From NCBI GenBank assembly GCA_001768515.1, contig MEOA01000003.1, positions 186,001 through 250,000 of the forward strand: DNA of 64,000 nt, in the 5' to 3' direction. Positions within the stretch are counted from its first letter, which is position 1; every line of letters begins with the position of its first letter. Positions 36,393-45,899 of the stretch are shown piece after piece. Position numbers and translations under genes: made by a program. The stretch comes from Bacteroidetes bacterium GWE2_42_24. GTDB taxonomy: Bacteria > Bacteroidota > Bacteroidia > Bacteroidales > TTA-H9. The notes under the pieces were generated by a model. The model did no database searches. It saw only the letters and a list, made by a program, of their open reading frames with translations, and was not told the origin of the DNA.

Positions 36393-39017
36393 TCAGGATA
36401 ATAATTCGAGTATTTCTTCAAATTTGAAGGATTTCTGTAATAAAAAGAGATGGTCTGCCAGTGTTGAATCTGTTTCGGCAATCTGTCCGATTAAGTGTCT
36501 GAGCATGTCAATATCACCCAGGATCGAAGCTTTCGCCAGTTTTGCTCTGAGCTCTTGCGGAAGGATTAGCACAAGGGCTTTGTAATCGAACCTGTTTTCT
36601 TTTATACCCTGCTCTTTTTCTTCTTCGTTGTCATATTCATATTCAAGTCCTGCCTGGATACCGATTGACTCAAGAAGTTCGTTTTCCTGGAAAGGTTTTT
36701 TGACAAAGTCGTTGACACCAAGACTAAGAATGGCTGCTTTTTCTTCATCTAAGGCGCTGGCTGATACTGTGATGATCACTACCTTTTGCCCTGCTTCCGT
36801 GGCCCTGATTCTGCTTACTACCTCTCGTCCGTCCATCAATGGCATCACGATGTCGAGCAGAATGATATCCGGTTTCCATGTTTCAAACTCTTTAAGGGCT
36901 TCCAGACCATTCTCAGCTTCCCTGATCGTGAATCCAATGACGCCAAGCATAGTTTTCGCTACATCACGGTTGAGCGGTTTGTCATCAACCACCAGAACTT
37001 TTATATTCTTGTGTTTGTCTTTTAGATGTCTGATTCGTTTGAAATCAGTGTGTCTAGATAATTCATGCCTAAAACCTGTCTCAAAACCAAAGGTGAATTC
37101 AAAGGTCGAACCTTCATCCGGTTCACTGGTAACTGTAATGTCGCCTCCTAAAAGACGTGCCAGTTTACGGCTTATGGTTAGCCCAAGTCCTGTGCCTCCT
37201 TCGGTGCTGATGCCTTTCTCAGTCTGTTCGAAGGCTTCGAAAATTCGTTGAAGCATATTGGCCGGAACTCCGATCCCCTGGTCTGCGACGCGCAGACAAA
37301 GCATTCTTTTGTTTTTTAAGGTGATATTAATCCTGATAATCCCTCTGGAACTGAATTTAATGGCATTGCTGATCAGGTTGATGACGATCTGTCTGATTCT
37401 GCTCTGATCAGCAGAAATGATACGTGGTACATCTGTATCAAGATGAATCTGAAGCTGAAGGTTTTTCTCTTCGGTTCTCATGCGAAATAACTCTGCTATA
37501 TCCTCCGTCATTTCAACTAAATCGAATGAGGACGGAATCAACTGAATGCGCCCGGCCTCTATTTTCGACATGTCGAGGATATCGTTTATTAACGCAAGCA
37601 GGTGCTCGCCGCTCTTGTTGATGGCTTTTATATAACCAAGCTGAACCTTCCCCAGACTCTTGTCTTTCTGAAGAATCTGAGAATAGCCCAAAACGGCATT
37701 CATAGGGGTTCTGATCTCGTGCGACATGTTTGCCAGAAATGCACTCTTGGCTTTGTTGGCTGATTCAGCTGCTTCCTTGGCTTTTAGAAGTTCGTCCTTA
37801 TCTTTCTTATGCTGAGTCATGTCGACTACCGTAGCAATGATAGCATTTCCCTTGTCCCAGGGGATGATGGCCGGAATTCCGGAGACCCAGACCTCTTCAC
37901 CTGATTTGCTGACATATCGGTATTCCATGCGCTCAATCCTTTTACCGGAAAAACAGTCGCTGGCCGAATTGTTCACCTTTTCAAGATCGGCTTGGAAAAT
38001 GATTTGGTCGGTGATTTCGGAAGTGTCTTTGCCAACGAGTTCTTCTTCTGAGTATCCGATCAGCCGGCAGAAGGCAGCATTGACAAATTTTATTTTTCCG
38101 GCGGTATATACTGCAACCCCTTCTTCCATCGTCTGTAAGATAATGTGTAGTTTCTCTTCAGATGCTTTTCGCTCTTCATCCGCCTTTATCCTTTCCTCAA
38201 TTTCTCTTTTCAGTGCTATGTTGATTTCCTGTAAAGCAGATGATGTATTGTGTAATTGACGGTTTGCTGCTTCCAGTTCCTGAGTTCTTTCCTTCACGAG
38301 ATTTTCCAGATTCTCGTGATAGTGTCTGATCTCGCTGGCAAGGGCGTTAAAGCCATCGTAAAGCGTGCCTATTTCATCATTGCTTTGTTTGCGCATTGAA
38401 ACTGAGAAGTCTTTGGTCGAACTGATTGATTGAAATGTGTTGGCGAGCAAAAGCAAGGGCTCCGAAATCGTGCGCTGCATGTAGTTTGCGATCAGGAAAC
38501 TGATTAGCGTACCTGCCAATAAGACCAGAAGACTCATTAAAACTATGGTCCTTATCAATGAAGTAAAGCGTATGATATCAAGTCTGAAATGGATGGTTCC
38601 AAGAAATTGACCTTCGTTTTTGATCTCTTTGGTGAAAAGAATAGATTCATCGGTTATTTCGAAATTATTACCTGTCAGTATTGGAAAATCATATTGCTCG
38701 AAACCTGCCTTTGAGTAGGCTGCAAACAATCGCCCTGTGGTGTCTGAAATCCATGCGTTCAGGAGTTGGTTGTAACTGTCCATAGCATGAAGGGTTTTTG
38801 CTGCTTCGGTTGAGTCGTTGAAGATGATGGCAGGTACTGCATTGTGCGACAATACGTCCGCCGCTGCATTCAGCTCGCTTTTTACTGATTGTCTGAAGTC
38901 CTGTACTTCGATTACTGCATACGACAGGATAAACAACAACAGCAATGCAAGAGAGGTGGCTGTCTGAATAGTGATTAGCTTGTATTTTATGGAATGCCTT
39001 ATGTGTTTAAACATCAT
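36393..39017 (-). CDS. Membrane hybrid histidine kinase with CHASE8-like sensor
   Basis: 874 aa. TM1 about 14-36; a periplasmic domain of about 120 residues resembling CHASE8 (LNAAADVLSHNAVPAIIFND, then AWISDTTGRLFAAY); TM2 about 155-177; HAMP about 178-232; coiled coil to about 290; PAS about 290-405; HisKA with His433 (MSHEIRTPMNAV); ATPase domain about 530-645; receiver about 670-785 with Asp722 (LLDIVMPLMDG). A helical tail of about 65 residues with no HPt histidine motif closes the protein. It starts 8 bases after the YfiR-like gene. YfiR proteins bind and repress CHASE8-bearing YfiN in Pseudomonas, so a similar pairing is likely here. Confidence 0.9.
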   Translation of the reverse strand: MMFKHIRHSIKYKLITIQTATSLALLLLFILSYAVIEVQDFRQSVKSELNAAADVLSHNAVPAIIFNDSTEAAKTLHAMDSYNQLLNAWISDTTGRLFAAYSKAGFEQYDFPILTGNNFEITDESILFTKEIKNEGQFLGTIHFRLDIIRFTSLIRTIVLMSLLVLLAGTLISFLIANYMQRTISEPLLLLANTFQSISSTKDFSVSMRKQSNDEIGTLYDGFNALASEIRHYHENLENLVKERTQELEAANRQLHNTSSALQEINIALKREIEERIKADEERKASEEKLHIILQTMEEGVAVYTAGKIKFVNAAFCRLIGYSEEELVGKDTSEITDQIIFQADLEKVNNSASDCFSGKRIERMEYRYVSKSGEEVWVSGIPAIIPWDKGNAIIATVVDMTQHKKDKDELLKAKEAAESANKAKSAFLANMSHEIRTPMNAVLGYSQILQKDKSLGKVQLGYIKAINKSGEHLLALINDILDMSKIEAGRIQLIPSSFDLVEMTEDIAELFRMRTEEKNLQLQIHLDTDVPRIISADQSRIRQIVINLISNAIKFSSRGIIRINITLKNKRMLCLRVADQGIGVPANMLQRIFEAFEQTEKGISTEGGTGLGLTISRKLARLLGGDITVTSEPDEGSTFEFTFGFETGFRHELSRHTDFKRIRHLKDKHKNIKVLVVDDKPLNRDVAKTMLGVIGFTIREAENGLEALKEFETWKPDIILLDIVMPLMDGREVVSRIRATEAGQKVVIITVSASALDEEKAAILSLGVNDFVKKPFQENELLESIGIQAGLEYEYDNEEEKEQGIKENRFDYKALVLILPQELRAKLAKASILGDIDMLRHLIGQIAETDSTLADHLFLLQKSFKFEEILELLS

Positions 39018-39025
39018 TTTCGAGT

Positions 39026-39559
39026 TTAAATAACTTTAACCGCGAGCTTAAGTAGCTGGGAACTGGCTTTAATGCTTTTTATATCCAGCGCTTTTTTATT
39101 AATCTCAAAATGGATTTTTTCATTCACGCTCACAAAATTTATTGAAGCTCCTTTTGTGAGGCATCCCAGGCAATTTGTAATGATAACTGTTTCATGTAAA
39201 AGTTCGTTGTCGTTCAATGTCAAAAGTGATTTTTGAAAATCCTCAGAAACTACAAGAATATGACAGGGTTCAATTTCAGACTCTTTGGTGATAAGTTTTA
39301 CCTCAATTTTTCTTCCTTTTACCATCTTTACTCCGGCAATGTAATTCAGAGGTTGAAAGAATTCGTTGCTGCCAAGTACAATAATTTTGAATGGAGCCTT
39401 AGTTTCTTCAACCGGCCAGGTAAGATAGGCCGTGAAATTGTAAATGAAAGAACTCATAATGTTTTCGGGCGTCCCCTTAACCTGAGCTGCCATTTGACTG
39501 GCAGAAAGCAGAAAGCAAATAACCGTAAAGAAATTTCGTATGTATTTTAAATGCAGCAT
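39026..39559 (-). CDS. yfiR: YfiR family (DUF4154) periplasmic protein
   Basis: 177 aa with a signal peptide ending near AAQ. The mature part has the family start (SFIYNFTAYLTWP), the middle KIIVLGSNEF and ILVVSEDFQ, and the end GASINFVSVNEKIHFEINKKAL, all typical of DUF4154/YfiR. The two cysteines in TNCLGC resemble the family disulfide region. In Pseudomonas, YfiR is the periplasmic repressor of the CHASE8 cyclase YfiN; here the neighbour is a CHASE8 kinase. A GGAG ribosome-binding site (39568-39571) precedes the ATG, rare in this genome. It follows the TonB receptor by 12 bases. Confidence 0.9.
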   Translation of the reverse strand: MLHLKYIRNFFTVICFLLSASQMAAQVKGTPENIMSSFIYNFTAYLTWPVEETKAPFKIIVLGSNEFFQPLNYIAGVKMVKGRKIEVKLITKESEIEPCHILVVSEDFQKSLLTLNDNELLHETVIITNCLGCLTKGASINFVSVNEKIHFEINKKALDIKSIKASSQLLKLAVKVI

Positions 39560-39571
39560 AATTTTTGCTCC

Positions 39572-41554
39572 TTACCGTAATTTATACCGAAGTTCAATTC
39601 TGACTGATCGCTCCTGCTGCCGATAACGGTCAGGTGGACGATTGGATGTGTGATAGTATTTGGTGTCAAGTATATTGTTAAAATATAATGAACAGTCAAG
39701 GGTTCTGGAGAGTGTGAAGCCAATTGAACCGTGTATTATGAGCGACGGATCGATAACGGGGAAAAGTTGTTCGTTGGTGTTGCTGCTTTGAGTGAGACTG
39801 GCGTTCTTCCTTTCGCCGGTATAATTAGCCCGCAAACCGAAGTTGAGGCTTTCTCCAAGGTAATAGTGAAAACCAGCATTGGCTGTATGTTTGCTGATTT
39901 CCGGCACAAGAACTTCACTGCCATCAACAGAATAATTGTAGGTGTAATTTATCCATGATGTAAAGTCCTGTTTTCTGATCCTGACCCCGAGTTCAAGCCC
40001 ATTGGTTGTCATCTCTCCGCTATTTCCCCAATACCATGTATCACCGGCCACCTGCGTGCTGATAATGTTTTCGAGATAGTTTCTGTAGAGGGTAACCGAC
40101 CCGTAGATGAAGTCTGAAAATGTGAAGCTATTGATCCATTCGGCCGATTTTATTTTTTCGGGTTTCAGTTCTTCATTCCCGGCACCTGCGGTGAAGTCCC
40201 ATGGTTTGGGAGCTCTGAAGGCTTCGTTGTAGTGTAGTCTGGACGAAAATTTCCCTTTGCTGAAAGCGAGGGAAAGCCGTGGTGTCAGTATTTCTCCGTA
40301 ATAGCTACTGTTGTCATAACGAAGCCCTGCCGTCAGGGTGATGTATTTTAAAAAATTTAAGTCCGACTGAAAATAGACACTGATCAGGTTGTTGTTCATC
40401 ATTGAAGGCTGAGGGGGTTCGGCAGGTTTTTCATTTGCTGAACCACTCAGGCTGATCCCATAATCTTTTGCGAGGTTTTCATTTTCGAAAGTGATCCCCC
40501 CGATGATGCTCAGTTGTTTGAAAGGCTGATACTGATTAACCAGATCAATTCCAATCAGGTTTCCTGGCCTGAAGTAGCGGGCCTGCGAGGTGTCGGTAAT
40601 ATAGGCAATGGTGTTGTTTCTGACAGAACTGTTCCTGTAATATAGCCGAGGGTTAAAGAGGTATTTTTCTGTGGCATAATTATACTGAATCTGCCCATTG
40701 ATGAACCGGATGTTCCATAATGTACCCTGATCAAGGTAATGGGTTCCTGTACTTCGGTAATTGGTAGCTCTTGAGGCTCTTTTGTCCTGTACATTCAATC
40801 CAAAGGAGAATTGTTTATAGTGTCCTGAAAAGTCACAGGCAACATCATGTTCGAAATTTTCTAAGTTTTCGTCCCAGTTGTTGTCGCCATCATCGTTTGT
40901 CAGCGGTGTTTTTTGTGTTGAAAAGTACTGGCCGGCTACTCTGAATCCATAATCTTTATTCGCATTGTTGTATCCATATCCACCTGCAAGGGTATAGTTG
41001 TTAAAACTTCCAAAGGACGATGAAAGATTGACGCCTTGTGAGTCGGTTTCTTTTCTGGTGATGAGGTTAATGATTCCTGAAATGGCGTTGGTGCCATAGA
41101 GTGCTGAAGCGGGACCATAGACTATCTCAACCTGAGCAATGTTGCTTAGCAGATATTGTCCTCCGCCATAAAAGCCCCCTGAATTTAATTCATTTACCTG
41201 CACCCCATCGATCATCACCAGAATGAGATTGTTTTGGTTTGCAATTCCACGCTGAAAGACATAACTGTTGAAGCCCTGGATGTTTCTGAATTGAAATCCG
41301 GGTAAGTCGGATAATAGGTCTTCGATTGTCTGATAGCCCCGTTCTTTGATCTCTTTTTGTGTAACCACCTGAACGGTCGCAGCTACATCTTTAATTTGTT
41401 GTTTTGATTTGGAGGCTGAAACAATCTCCGCATCAAGGAGGCCTTCAATACCTGCGTTTAGCAAGGCGTCTAGTTCCGCGTTCTGTGCATTGGTTGAAAT
41501 TGCAAGCAGAAGAAGGGTAACGCTCGCGAATGTCCTAATCCACGAAATTCTCAT
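39572..41554 (-). CDS. TonB-dependent outer-membrane receptor
   Basis: 660 aa from the ATG at 41554; a TTG seven codons earlier is less likely. Signal peptide ending STNAQ, then the short segment LLNAGIEGLLDAEIVSASKSKQ, the plug (about 55-170: VQVVTQKEIKERGYQTIEDLLSDLPG, YGPASALYGTNAISGIINL) and a barrel ending in a terminal Arg after aromatic strands. It lacks the carboxypeptidase-regulatory domain and SusD partner of polysaccharide systems. As first gene of an operon with yfiR and three kinases it probably imports or senses a small ligand. The ligand is unknown. Confidence 0.9.
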   Translation of the reverse strand: MRISWIRTFASVTLLLLAISTNAQNAELDALLNAGIEGLLDAEIVSASKSKQQIKDVAATVQVVTQKEIKERGYQTIEDLLSDLPGFQFRNIQGFNSYVFQRGIANQNNLILVMIDGVQVNELNSGGFYGGGQYLLSNIAQVEIVYGPASALYGTNAISGIINLITRKETDSQGVNLSSSFGSFNNYTLAGGYGYNNANKDYGFRVAGQYFSTQKTPLTNDDGDNNWDENLENFEHDVACDFSGHYKQFSFGLNVQDKRASRATNYRSTGTHYLDQGTLWNIRFINGQIQYNYATEKYLFNPRLYYRNSSVRNNTIAYITDTSQARYFRPGNLIGIDLVNQYQPFKQLSIIGGITFENENLAKDYGISLSGSANEKPAEPPQPSMMNNNLISVYFQSDLNFLKYITLTAGLRYDNSSYYGEILTPRLSLAFSKGKFSSRLHYNEAFRAPKPWDFTAGAGNEELKPEKIKSAEWINSFTFSDFIYGSVTLYRNYLENIISTQVAGDTWYWGNSGEMTTNGLELGVRIRKQDFTSWINYTYNYSVDGSEVLVPEISKHTANAGFHYYLGESLNFGLRANYTGERKNASLTQSSNTNEQLFPVIDPSLIIHGSIGFTLSRTLDCSLYFNNILDTKYYHTSNRPPDRYRQQERSVRIELRYKLR

Positions 41555-42519
41555 ATACTTCTTAATTAACAACAATGTAAATATACAACATATTGTGGTT
41601 GAACGATTCTCTTTAAATTACTTTTTTTCTTGTAGTACCTTTCTCTTTTTTTGTTACAGGAGCCTGCGGTCATTGTCATAAGTTAAACCTCATTCCTGAT
41701 CCCTGCGCAGTAGCGGCGGCCCGGCCTGATCAGATTTTTTGTTTAAGTGCGAGCAAATAATCTTTGTTGTTTTTAATGAAAATCGTTATCCATTATAAAT
41801 GTGAATTGCCCGTTGATTTTATGGACAAACCTCTTTAATACATGAGCTATACCAGAGTCTTGTTTCATTTGAATCGGCTCCATTACCCTTTCGTTATTAT
41901 TTCGTAGAAAAACGAAACGCCTACGAAGAGGCTTCGAAGCGACTTCGAACGGATGCTATGTTTGGTCTCTGTCTGTCAGTAGTTTGACAATTTGTATTTT
42001 GTTTGAAAATAATGTGGATTTTTGGGGGCTTTATATCTCATGCTAATAACCGGGTTTGAGCAGTTATCCAATCAATAGCATAGAATTATACCCGGAAAGG
42101 CTTTGTAGATTTATGAAAAATGGTTTTAAAAGTATACACATGACAACAGAAGGAATCAATTTTTTCTTTACTTTTTTCAAGATTGGATTGAGTCGGAAGA
42201 CGGATAATCAATGTGGCTATTTTGTCACAAACATTTTTCAAATTCAGTTTGATTGCCCCGATATGTACTCCGGCAAAGTTTTAATTCATCCTTTCAGTAA
42301 ACGGACATAAGATTGACTTTTCCCTTGTTTTCTGAGATGAAGCGATTTACGGCATGATAGTTTTAGTTATTTCCAGTAGTACTATTCTGAAAATTCGCAC
42401 GGACGTAGAAATTCTCATCCGACGTAGAGGAGACTGTTTGGCTCGGGCTTGCGTTAGTCAGGGTTGCGGGATGAAGGCAGAGGGGGTAGCGGCCATGTTT
42501 GTGAACCCGCAAGCAGGTA
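41555..42519. other. Gene-free stretch of about 965 bases with an 11-bp phased repeat
   Basis: No convincing gene; an 84-codon plus-strand frame at 42056-42310 lacks any recognised feature or promoter. Contents are the phased CGAA repeat at 41911-41954, a 7-bp inverted repeat TTCGTAG/CTACGAA (41901-41907 with 41921-41927) and two GACGTAGA words at 42402 and 42421. The TonB-operon promoter must be at the left end; the closest motif is TATATTTA. Confidence 0.55.
41911..41954. repeat. Degenerate 11-bp repeat, four units
   Basis: CGAA recurs at 41913, 41924, 41935 and 41946, exactly every 11 bases. Units: AACGAAACGCC, TACGAAGAGGC, TTCGAAGCGAC, TTCGAACGGAT. Confidence 0.7.
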
Positions 42520-43008
42520 TCAGAACCCAAAAAGCAACTGGCGAGCCTCTAACCCGCGTTCATGTTCCAGCAGCCATTTTTTGACAGCAAGTCCACCCGC
42601 AAAACCCGTAAGGCTTCCATTGCTTCCGATTACGCGATGGCAGGGGATAAGGATGGGAATTGGATTTTGTCCGTTGGCGGCTCCGACGGCACGCGTCAAA
42701 TTACGATTACCAGATCTTCTGGCTAATTCAAGGTAAGAGATCGTTTGCCCAAAGGGAATCTCTTGAAGCAATTGCCACACTTTTCGTTGAAAATCAGTCC
42801 CCCGCGGATTCATGGGTATGTTGAACTGTTTAAGGTTACCAGTAAAATAGGCCTGTAATTGTTCTTTACAGTTTATAAGATGGGCAGACAGGTCGCTGGT
42901 GGGAGTATTGTTTTCGGCAGTCCGGAACGTGAGGCTAAGAATAGCCTCAGGGTTACCTTCGATGGTGAGTGGCCCTACTGGGGAAAGAAACGAAAGAATT
43001 TGTATCAC
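42520..43008 (-). CDS. ogt: Methylated-DNA-[protein]-cysteine S-methyltransferase
   Basis: 162 aa, starting at a GTG because no ATG precedes it before the in-frame stop. The suicide-acceptor motif IPCHRVIG holds Cys123. The helix-turn-helix part FGQTISYLELARRSGNRNLTRAVGAANGQNP and the end motif GFAGGLAVKKWLLEHE are complete. It removes O6-alkyl groups from guanine. Ten bases separate it from the PKD lipoprotein upstream, so the two are probably cotranscribed. Confidence 0.93.
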   Translation of the reverse strand: MIQILSFLSPVGPLTIEGNPEAILSLTFRTAENNTPTSDLSAHLINCKEQLQAYFTGNLKQFNIPMNPRGTDFQRKVWQLLQEIPFGQTISYLELARRSGNRNLTRAVGAANGQNPIPILIPCHRVIGSNGSLTGFAGGLAVKKWLLEHERGLEARQLLFGF

Positions 43009-43018
43009 CCAGTTGTTT

Positions 43019-43393
43019 TTATTCTGGCGGGTTGATAGTCAAAATCCTTGATGATTTGTTGGAAAGCCCGTTTTCGGAATGGGATGCCGTCAGAACAATA
43101 GTATATAATTTTGGTTTGGTGACAGGAATTGGATAAACATGTGTAGGGCTCCCTGAAGCAGAAGAATTGCCGTCACCAAATTCCCATTTATAGGTATCGG
43201 CATAGCTTGAAGTGTTTGTAAAGGTAACCAGCATTGAACCATTTTTTTCTTCCATGGTGAATGCGAAGGCCGCGATAGGAGTGAAATAGGTTTCAACTGA
43301 CTGCGGGGTCTCCTCACTTTTACTACAAGCACTGAAGGTTGTCAGCGCAATTATGGAAACAAAGGCAAGGGTGTTTTTGATCAAGTTCTGCAT
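43019..43393 (-). CDS. Small PKD-domain lipoprotein
   Basis: 124 aa. Lipobox FSAC (Cys23). One PKD domain at about 38-120 with the hallmark YKWEFGDGNSS followed by PTHVYP. PKD domains are extracellular Ig-like folds for protein or glycan binding. A -7 motif is present at 43423-43430. The alkyltransferase gene follows it, with no obvious functional link. Confidence 0.85.
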   Translation of the reverse strand: MQNLIKNTLAFVSIIALTTFSACSKSEETPQSVETYFTPIAAFAFTMEEKNGSMLVTFTNTSSYADTYKWEFGDGNSSASGSPTHVYPIPVTKPKLYTIVLTASHSENGLSNKSSRILTINPPE

Positions 43394-43422
43394 TGCATAT
43401 ACTGTTTAGAGATAATACGTTG

Positions 43423-43430
43423 CAAAAGTA
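43423..43430 (-). promoter_or_regulatory. -7 promoter motif of the PKD lipoprotein-ogt pair
   Basis: The minus strand reads TACTTTTG (consensus TAnnTTTG), 29 bases before the ATG. It is divergent from the uvrD motif 23 bases away. Confidence 0.4.
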
Positions 43431-43452
43431 GTCGATTTTGGGTCAAAACAGC

Positions 43453-43460
43453 TACCTTTG
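43453..43460 (+). promoter_or_regulatory. -7 promoter motif of the uvrD/pcrA-like gene
   Basis: TACCTTTG matches the consensus and lies 20 bases before the GTG start at 43481, supporting that start. Confidence 0.45.
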
Positions 43461-43480
43461 CACTCGAAAATGAGGTTTTA

Positions 43481-45829
43481 GTGAAAAATATTCTTTCAGA
43501 ACTCAACGATGACCAGCGGCTTGCAGTCGAGGCACTTGAAGGACCTGTAATGGTTATTGCCGGTGCAGGATCAGGTAAAACGCGTGTACTTACCTATCGG
43601 GTAGCTCATTTGCTTTCCGGAGGTGCTGACGGATTCTCAATCTTAGCCCTGACCTTTACCAACAAGGCCGCCAGAGAGATGCGTGAACGTATCGTTAAGC
43701 TTGTTGGACGGGAGGCAGGGAATGTATGGATGGGTACGTTTCACTCGGTATTTGCCAGAGTGTTGAGAGTTGAGGGCCCCCGGCTGGGTTATCCTTCGAA
43801 CTTTACGATATACGATACTGACGATTCGCGTCGTCTTATCAAGAGCCTTGTCAATGAGCTGCATCTTGATCCCAAATTGTATTCCCCCTCGGTAGTACAT
43901 GGTCGTATTTCATCGGCCAAATCGAATCTGATCTCTGCCACAGAATATAACCAGAACGCGGAATATACGGGCCCTGACAGGCAATTTAACCGACCTGACC
44001 TGGGCAGGTTATACACTCTTTATCAGATGCGTCTTTTTCGTTCGCAGGCTATGGATTTTGACGACCTGTTATTCAATATGAACGTCCTTCTGAGAGATTT
44101 TCCTGATGTACTACACAAGTACCAGCAACGTTTTCAATACATCATGGTTGATGAGTATCAGGACACCAACTTCGCACAGTATCTGATTATTAAAAAGCTT
44201 GCTGCAAAGAATGAAAACATCTGTGTAGTAGGCGATGATGCCCAGAGCATCTATTCTTTCAGGGGAGCCAACATTCAAAACATTCTCAATTTCAGAAAAG
44301 ACTATCCCGATTACAAACTCTTTAAACTCGAGCAAAATTACCGGAGTACAAAAGTAATAGTGGAGGCAGCGAATAGTATCATCGCGCAGAATAAAGACCA
44401 GATAAAGAAGACGGTATGGACCTCGAATGAGGAGGGTTCAAAAATTTCAGTGTTGCGCGGGGCTAACGAGAATGACGAAGGTTTGCTTGTTGCGCGAACC
44501 ATTTTTGAGTTCAAGATGCAGAATCAATTGCCCAACGGCGATTTTGCTATCCTCTATAGAACTAATGCCCAGTCGAGAGCTATGGAGGAAGCCCTCAGGA
44601 AGATCAACATTCCTTATCGGATATATGGGGGGCTATCGTTTTACCGGCGAAAGGAGATTAAAGATATAGTTGCTTATTTCAGGCTTACTGTTAATAATTA
44701 TGATGAAGATGCCCTTCGCCGGATCATCAATTATCCTACGCGTGGAATTGGAGATACTACTATGGAAAAGGCGCTGGTAAGTGCAGGTGAGAATAATAAG
44801 TCTTTGTGGGATATTTTAGCCGAACCTGAGCTTTATAAGCTTGATCTCAGATCGAATGCGCTCACGCAGGTTAGGAATTTTATCACCATGATTCGAAGTT
44901 TCACTGTTCAGGTGAATCGCATGAATGCATACGATCTTGCGCGTCAGATAACGATGGCCTCAGGGATCTTGCGTGAATTGAAAGAAGACCAGACGCCTGA
45001 GGGTGTGAGCCGGGTTGAGAACATAGATGAATTGCTGAATGCAGTCCGTGATTTTACGGAAAGTGAAACAACGCTGACAGGTGTTGAGACCGAGGAAGGG
45101 TATGTGCGTACCCTTGATGTTTTTCTTCAGGATATTATTTTGCTGACAGATGCCGATGAGAAAGAAGATGAAAATCAACCTTCAGATAAGGTTTCACTCA
45201 TGACGATTCATGCTGCCAAGGGACTTGAGTTTCCTTATGTTTTCATTGTAGGGCTCGAAGAGAATCTTTTCCCGAGTTTTCTTTCACTCAATACCCGGGC
45301 TGAGCTTGAAGAAGAGCGTCGTTTGTTTTATGTGGCAATTACAAGAGCCGGGAAAATGGCCACCCTGTCGTATGCTGAATCCCGCTATAAGTATGGTACT
45401 CCTTCATGGAATGAACCAAGCCGTTTTATTACCGAGATTGACGAACGCTTTTTGAATGTTCCGCAAAAGAAGAAATCCCAGCAAGTCACGATGAAATCCT
45501 TACATGGTTTTGATTCTTTTGAAGTGAAGAGCCGCCATGCAGGCGAGCTTGAATTTACACCTCCTGATTTTCATCTGCGAGATAAAAGTAAGTTGAAAAA
45601 GATTGGGCCAGCAACTATGGCGGCGGCTACGCCAGGCACATCAGCATCAGGTTCGGCAGCCGATGCCGAAGCCATCCTGGAAGGGATGATCGTTGAACAC
45701 GAACGCTTTGGCAGGGGAGAAGTGACAAGTCTCGATGGTGCCGGAGCCAATAAAAAAGCAACAGTGAATTTTGAATCGGTTGGACCTAAGCAACTTTTGC
45801 TTAAGTTTGCAAAACTTCGGATTGTCTGA
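43481..45829 (+). CDS. pcrA: UvrD/PcrA-type ATP-dependent DNA helicase
   Basis: 782 aa SF1A helicase from a GTG start; no ATG is available in frame nearby. Q-motif LNDDQRLAVE, Walker A GAGSGKT at 28-34, Walker B VDEYQDTN, motif III GDDAQSIYSFRGA, motif IV LEQNYRST, motif V/VI LMTIHAAKGLEF and FYVAITRA are all present. The C-terminal tail (about 725-782) with VEHERFGRGEVTSLDG is the usual PcrA tudor-like end. Roles are repair and removal of replication blocks. A short hairpin follows at 45859-45878. Confidence 0.94.
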   Translation: MKNILSELNDDQRLAVEALEGPVMVIAGAGSGKTRVLTYRVAHLLSGGADGFSILALTFTNKAAREMRERIVKLVGREAGNVWMGTFHSVFARVLRVEGPRLGYPSNFTIYDTDDSRRLIKSLVNELHLDPKLYSPSVVHGRISSAKSNLISATEYNQNAEYTGPDRQFNRPDLGRLYTLYQMRLFRSQAMDFDDLLFNMNVLLRDFPDVLHKYQQRFQYIMVDEYQDTNFAQYLIIKKLAAKNENICVVGDDAQSIYSFRGANIQNILNFRKDYPDYKLFKLEQNYRSTKVIVEAANSIIAQNKDQIKKTVWTSNEEGSKISVLRGANENDEGLLVARTIFEFKMQNQLPNGDFAILYRTNAQSRAMEEALRKINIPYRIYGGLSFYRRKEIKDIVAYFRLTVNNYDEDALRRIINYPTRGIGDTTMEKALVSAGENNKSLWDILAEPELYKLDLRSNALTQVRNFITMIRSFTVQVNRMNAYDLARQITMASGILRELKEDQTPEGVSRVENIDELLNAVRDFTESETTLTGVETEEGYVRTLDVFLQDIILLTDADEKEDENQPSDKVSLMTIHAAKGLEFPYVFIVGLEENLFPSFLSLNTRAELEEERRLFYVAITRAGKMATLSYAESRYKYGTPSWNEPSRFITEIDERFLNVPQKKKSQQVTMKSLHGFDSFEVKSRHAGELEFTPPDFHLRDKSKLKKIGPATMAAATPGTSASGSAADAEAILEGMIVEHERFGRGEVTSLDGAGANKKATVNFESVGPKQLLLKFAKLRIV

Positions 45830-45858
45830 TTCATTTTCAGTTTTTCACCTGTTTTCTT

Positions 45859-45878
45859 GCCGGTCTTTACCGGCTTTC
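45859..45878 (+). terminator. Possible weak terminator after the helicase gene
   Basis: GCCGGT/ACCGGC with a CTTT loop, then TTTC only. The T run is short, so some read-through into the DUF4290-murA genes is likely. Confidence 0.4.
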
Positions 45879-45899
45879 AAACGTTAATCAATTATTATT

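Noticed and set aside
36628..37251. 207-codon plus-strand frame inside the 874-aa kinase
   Set aside because: Antisense shadow of well-conserved kinase and receiver domains.
36393..41554. SusC/SusD-type polysaccharide utilisation locus
   Set aside because: The TonB receptor lacks the carboxypeptidase-regulatory N-terminal domain and there is no SusD or glycoside hydrolase gene nearby.
42056..42310. 84-codon plus-strand frame upstream of ogt
   Set aside because: No family features and no promoter motif; it is in a stretch otherwise devoid of coding signs.
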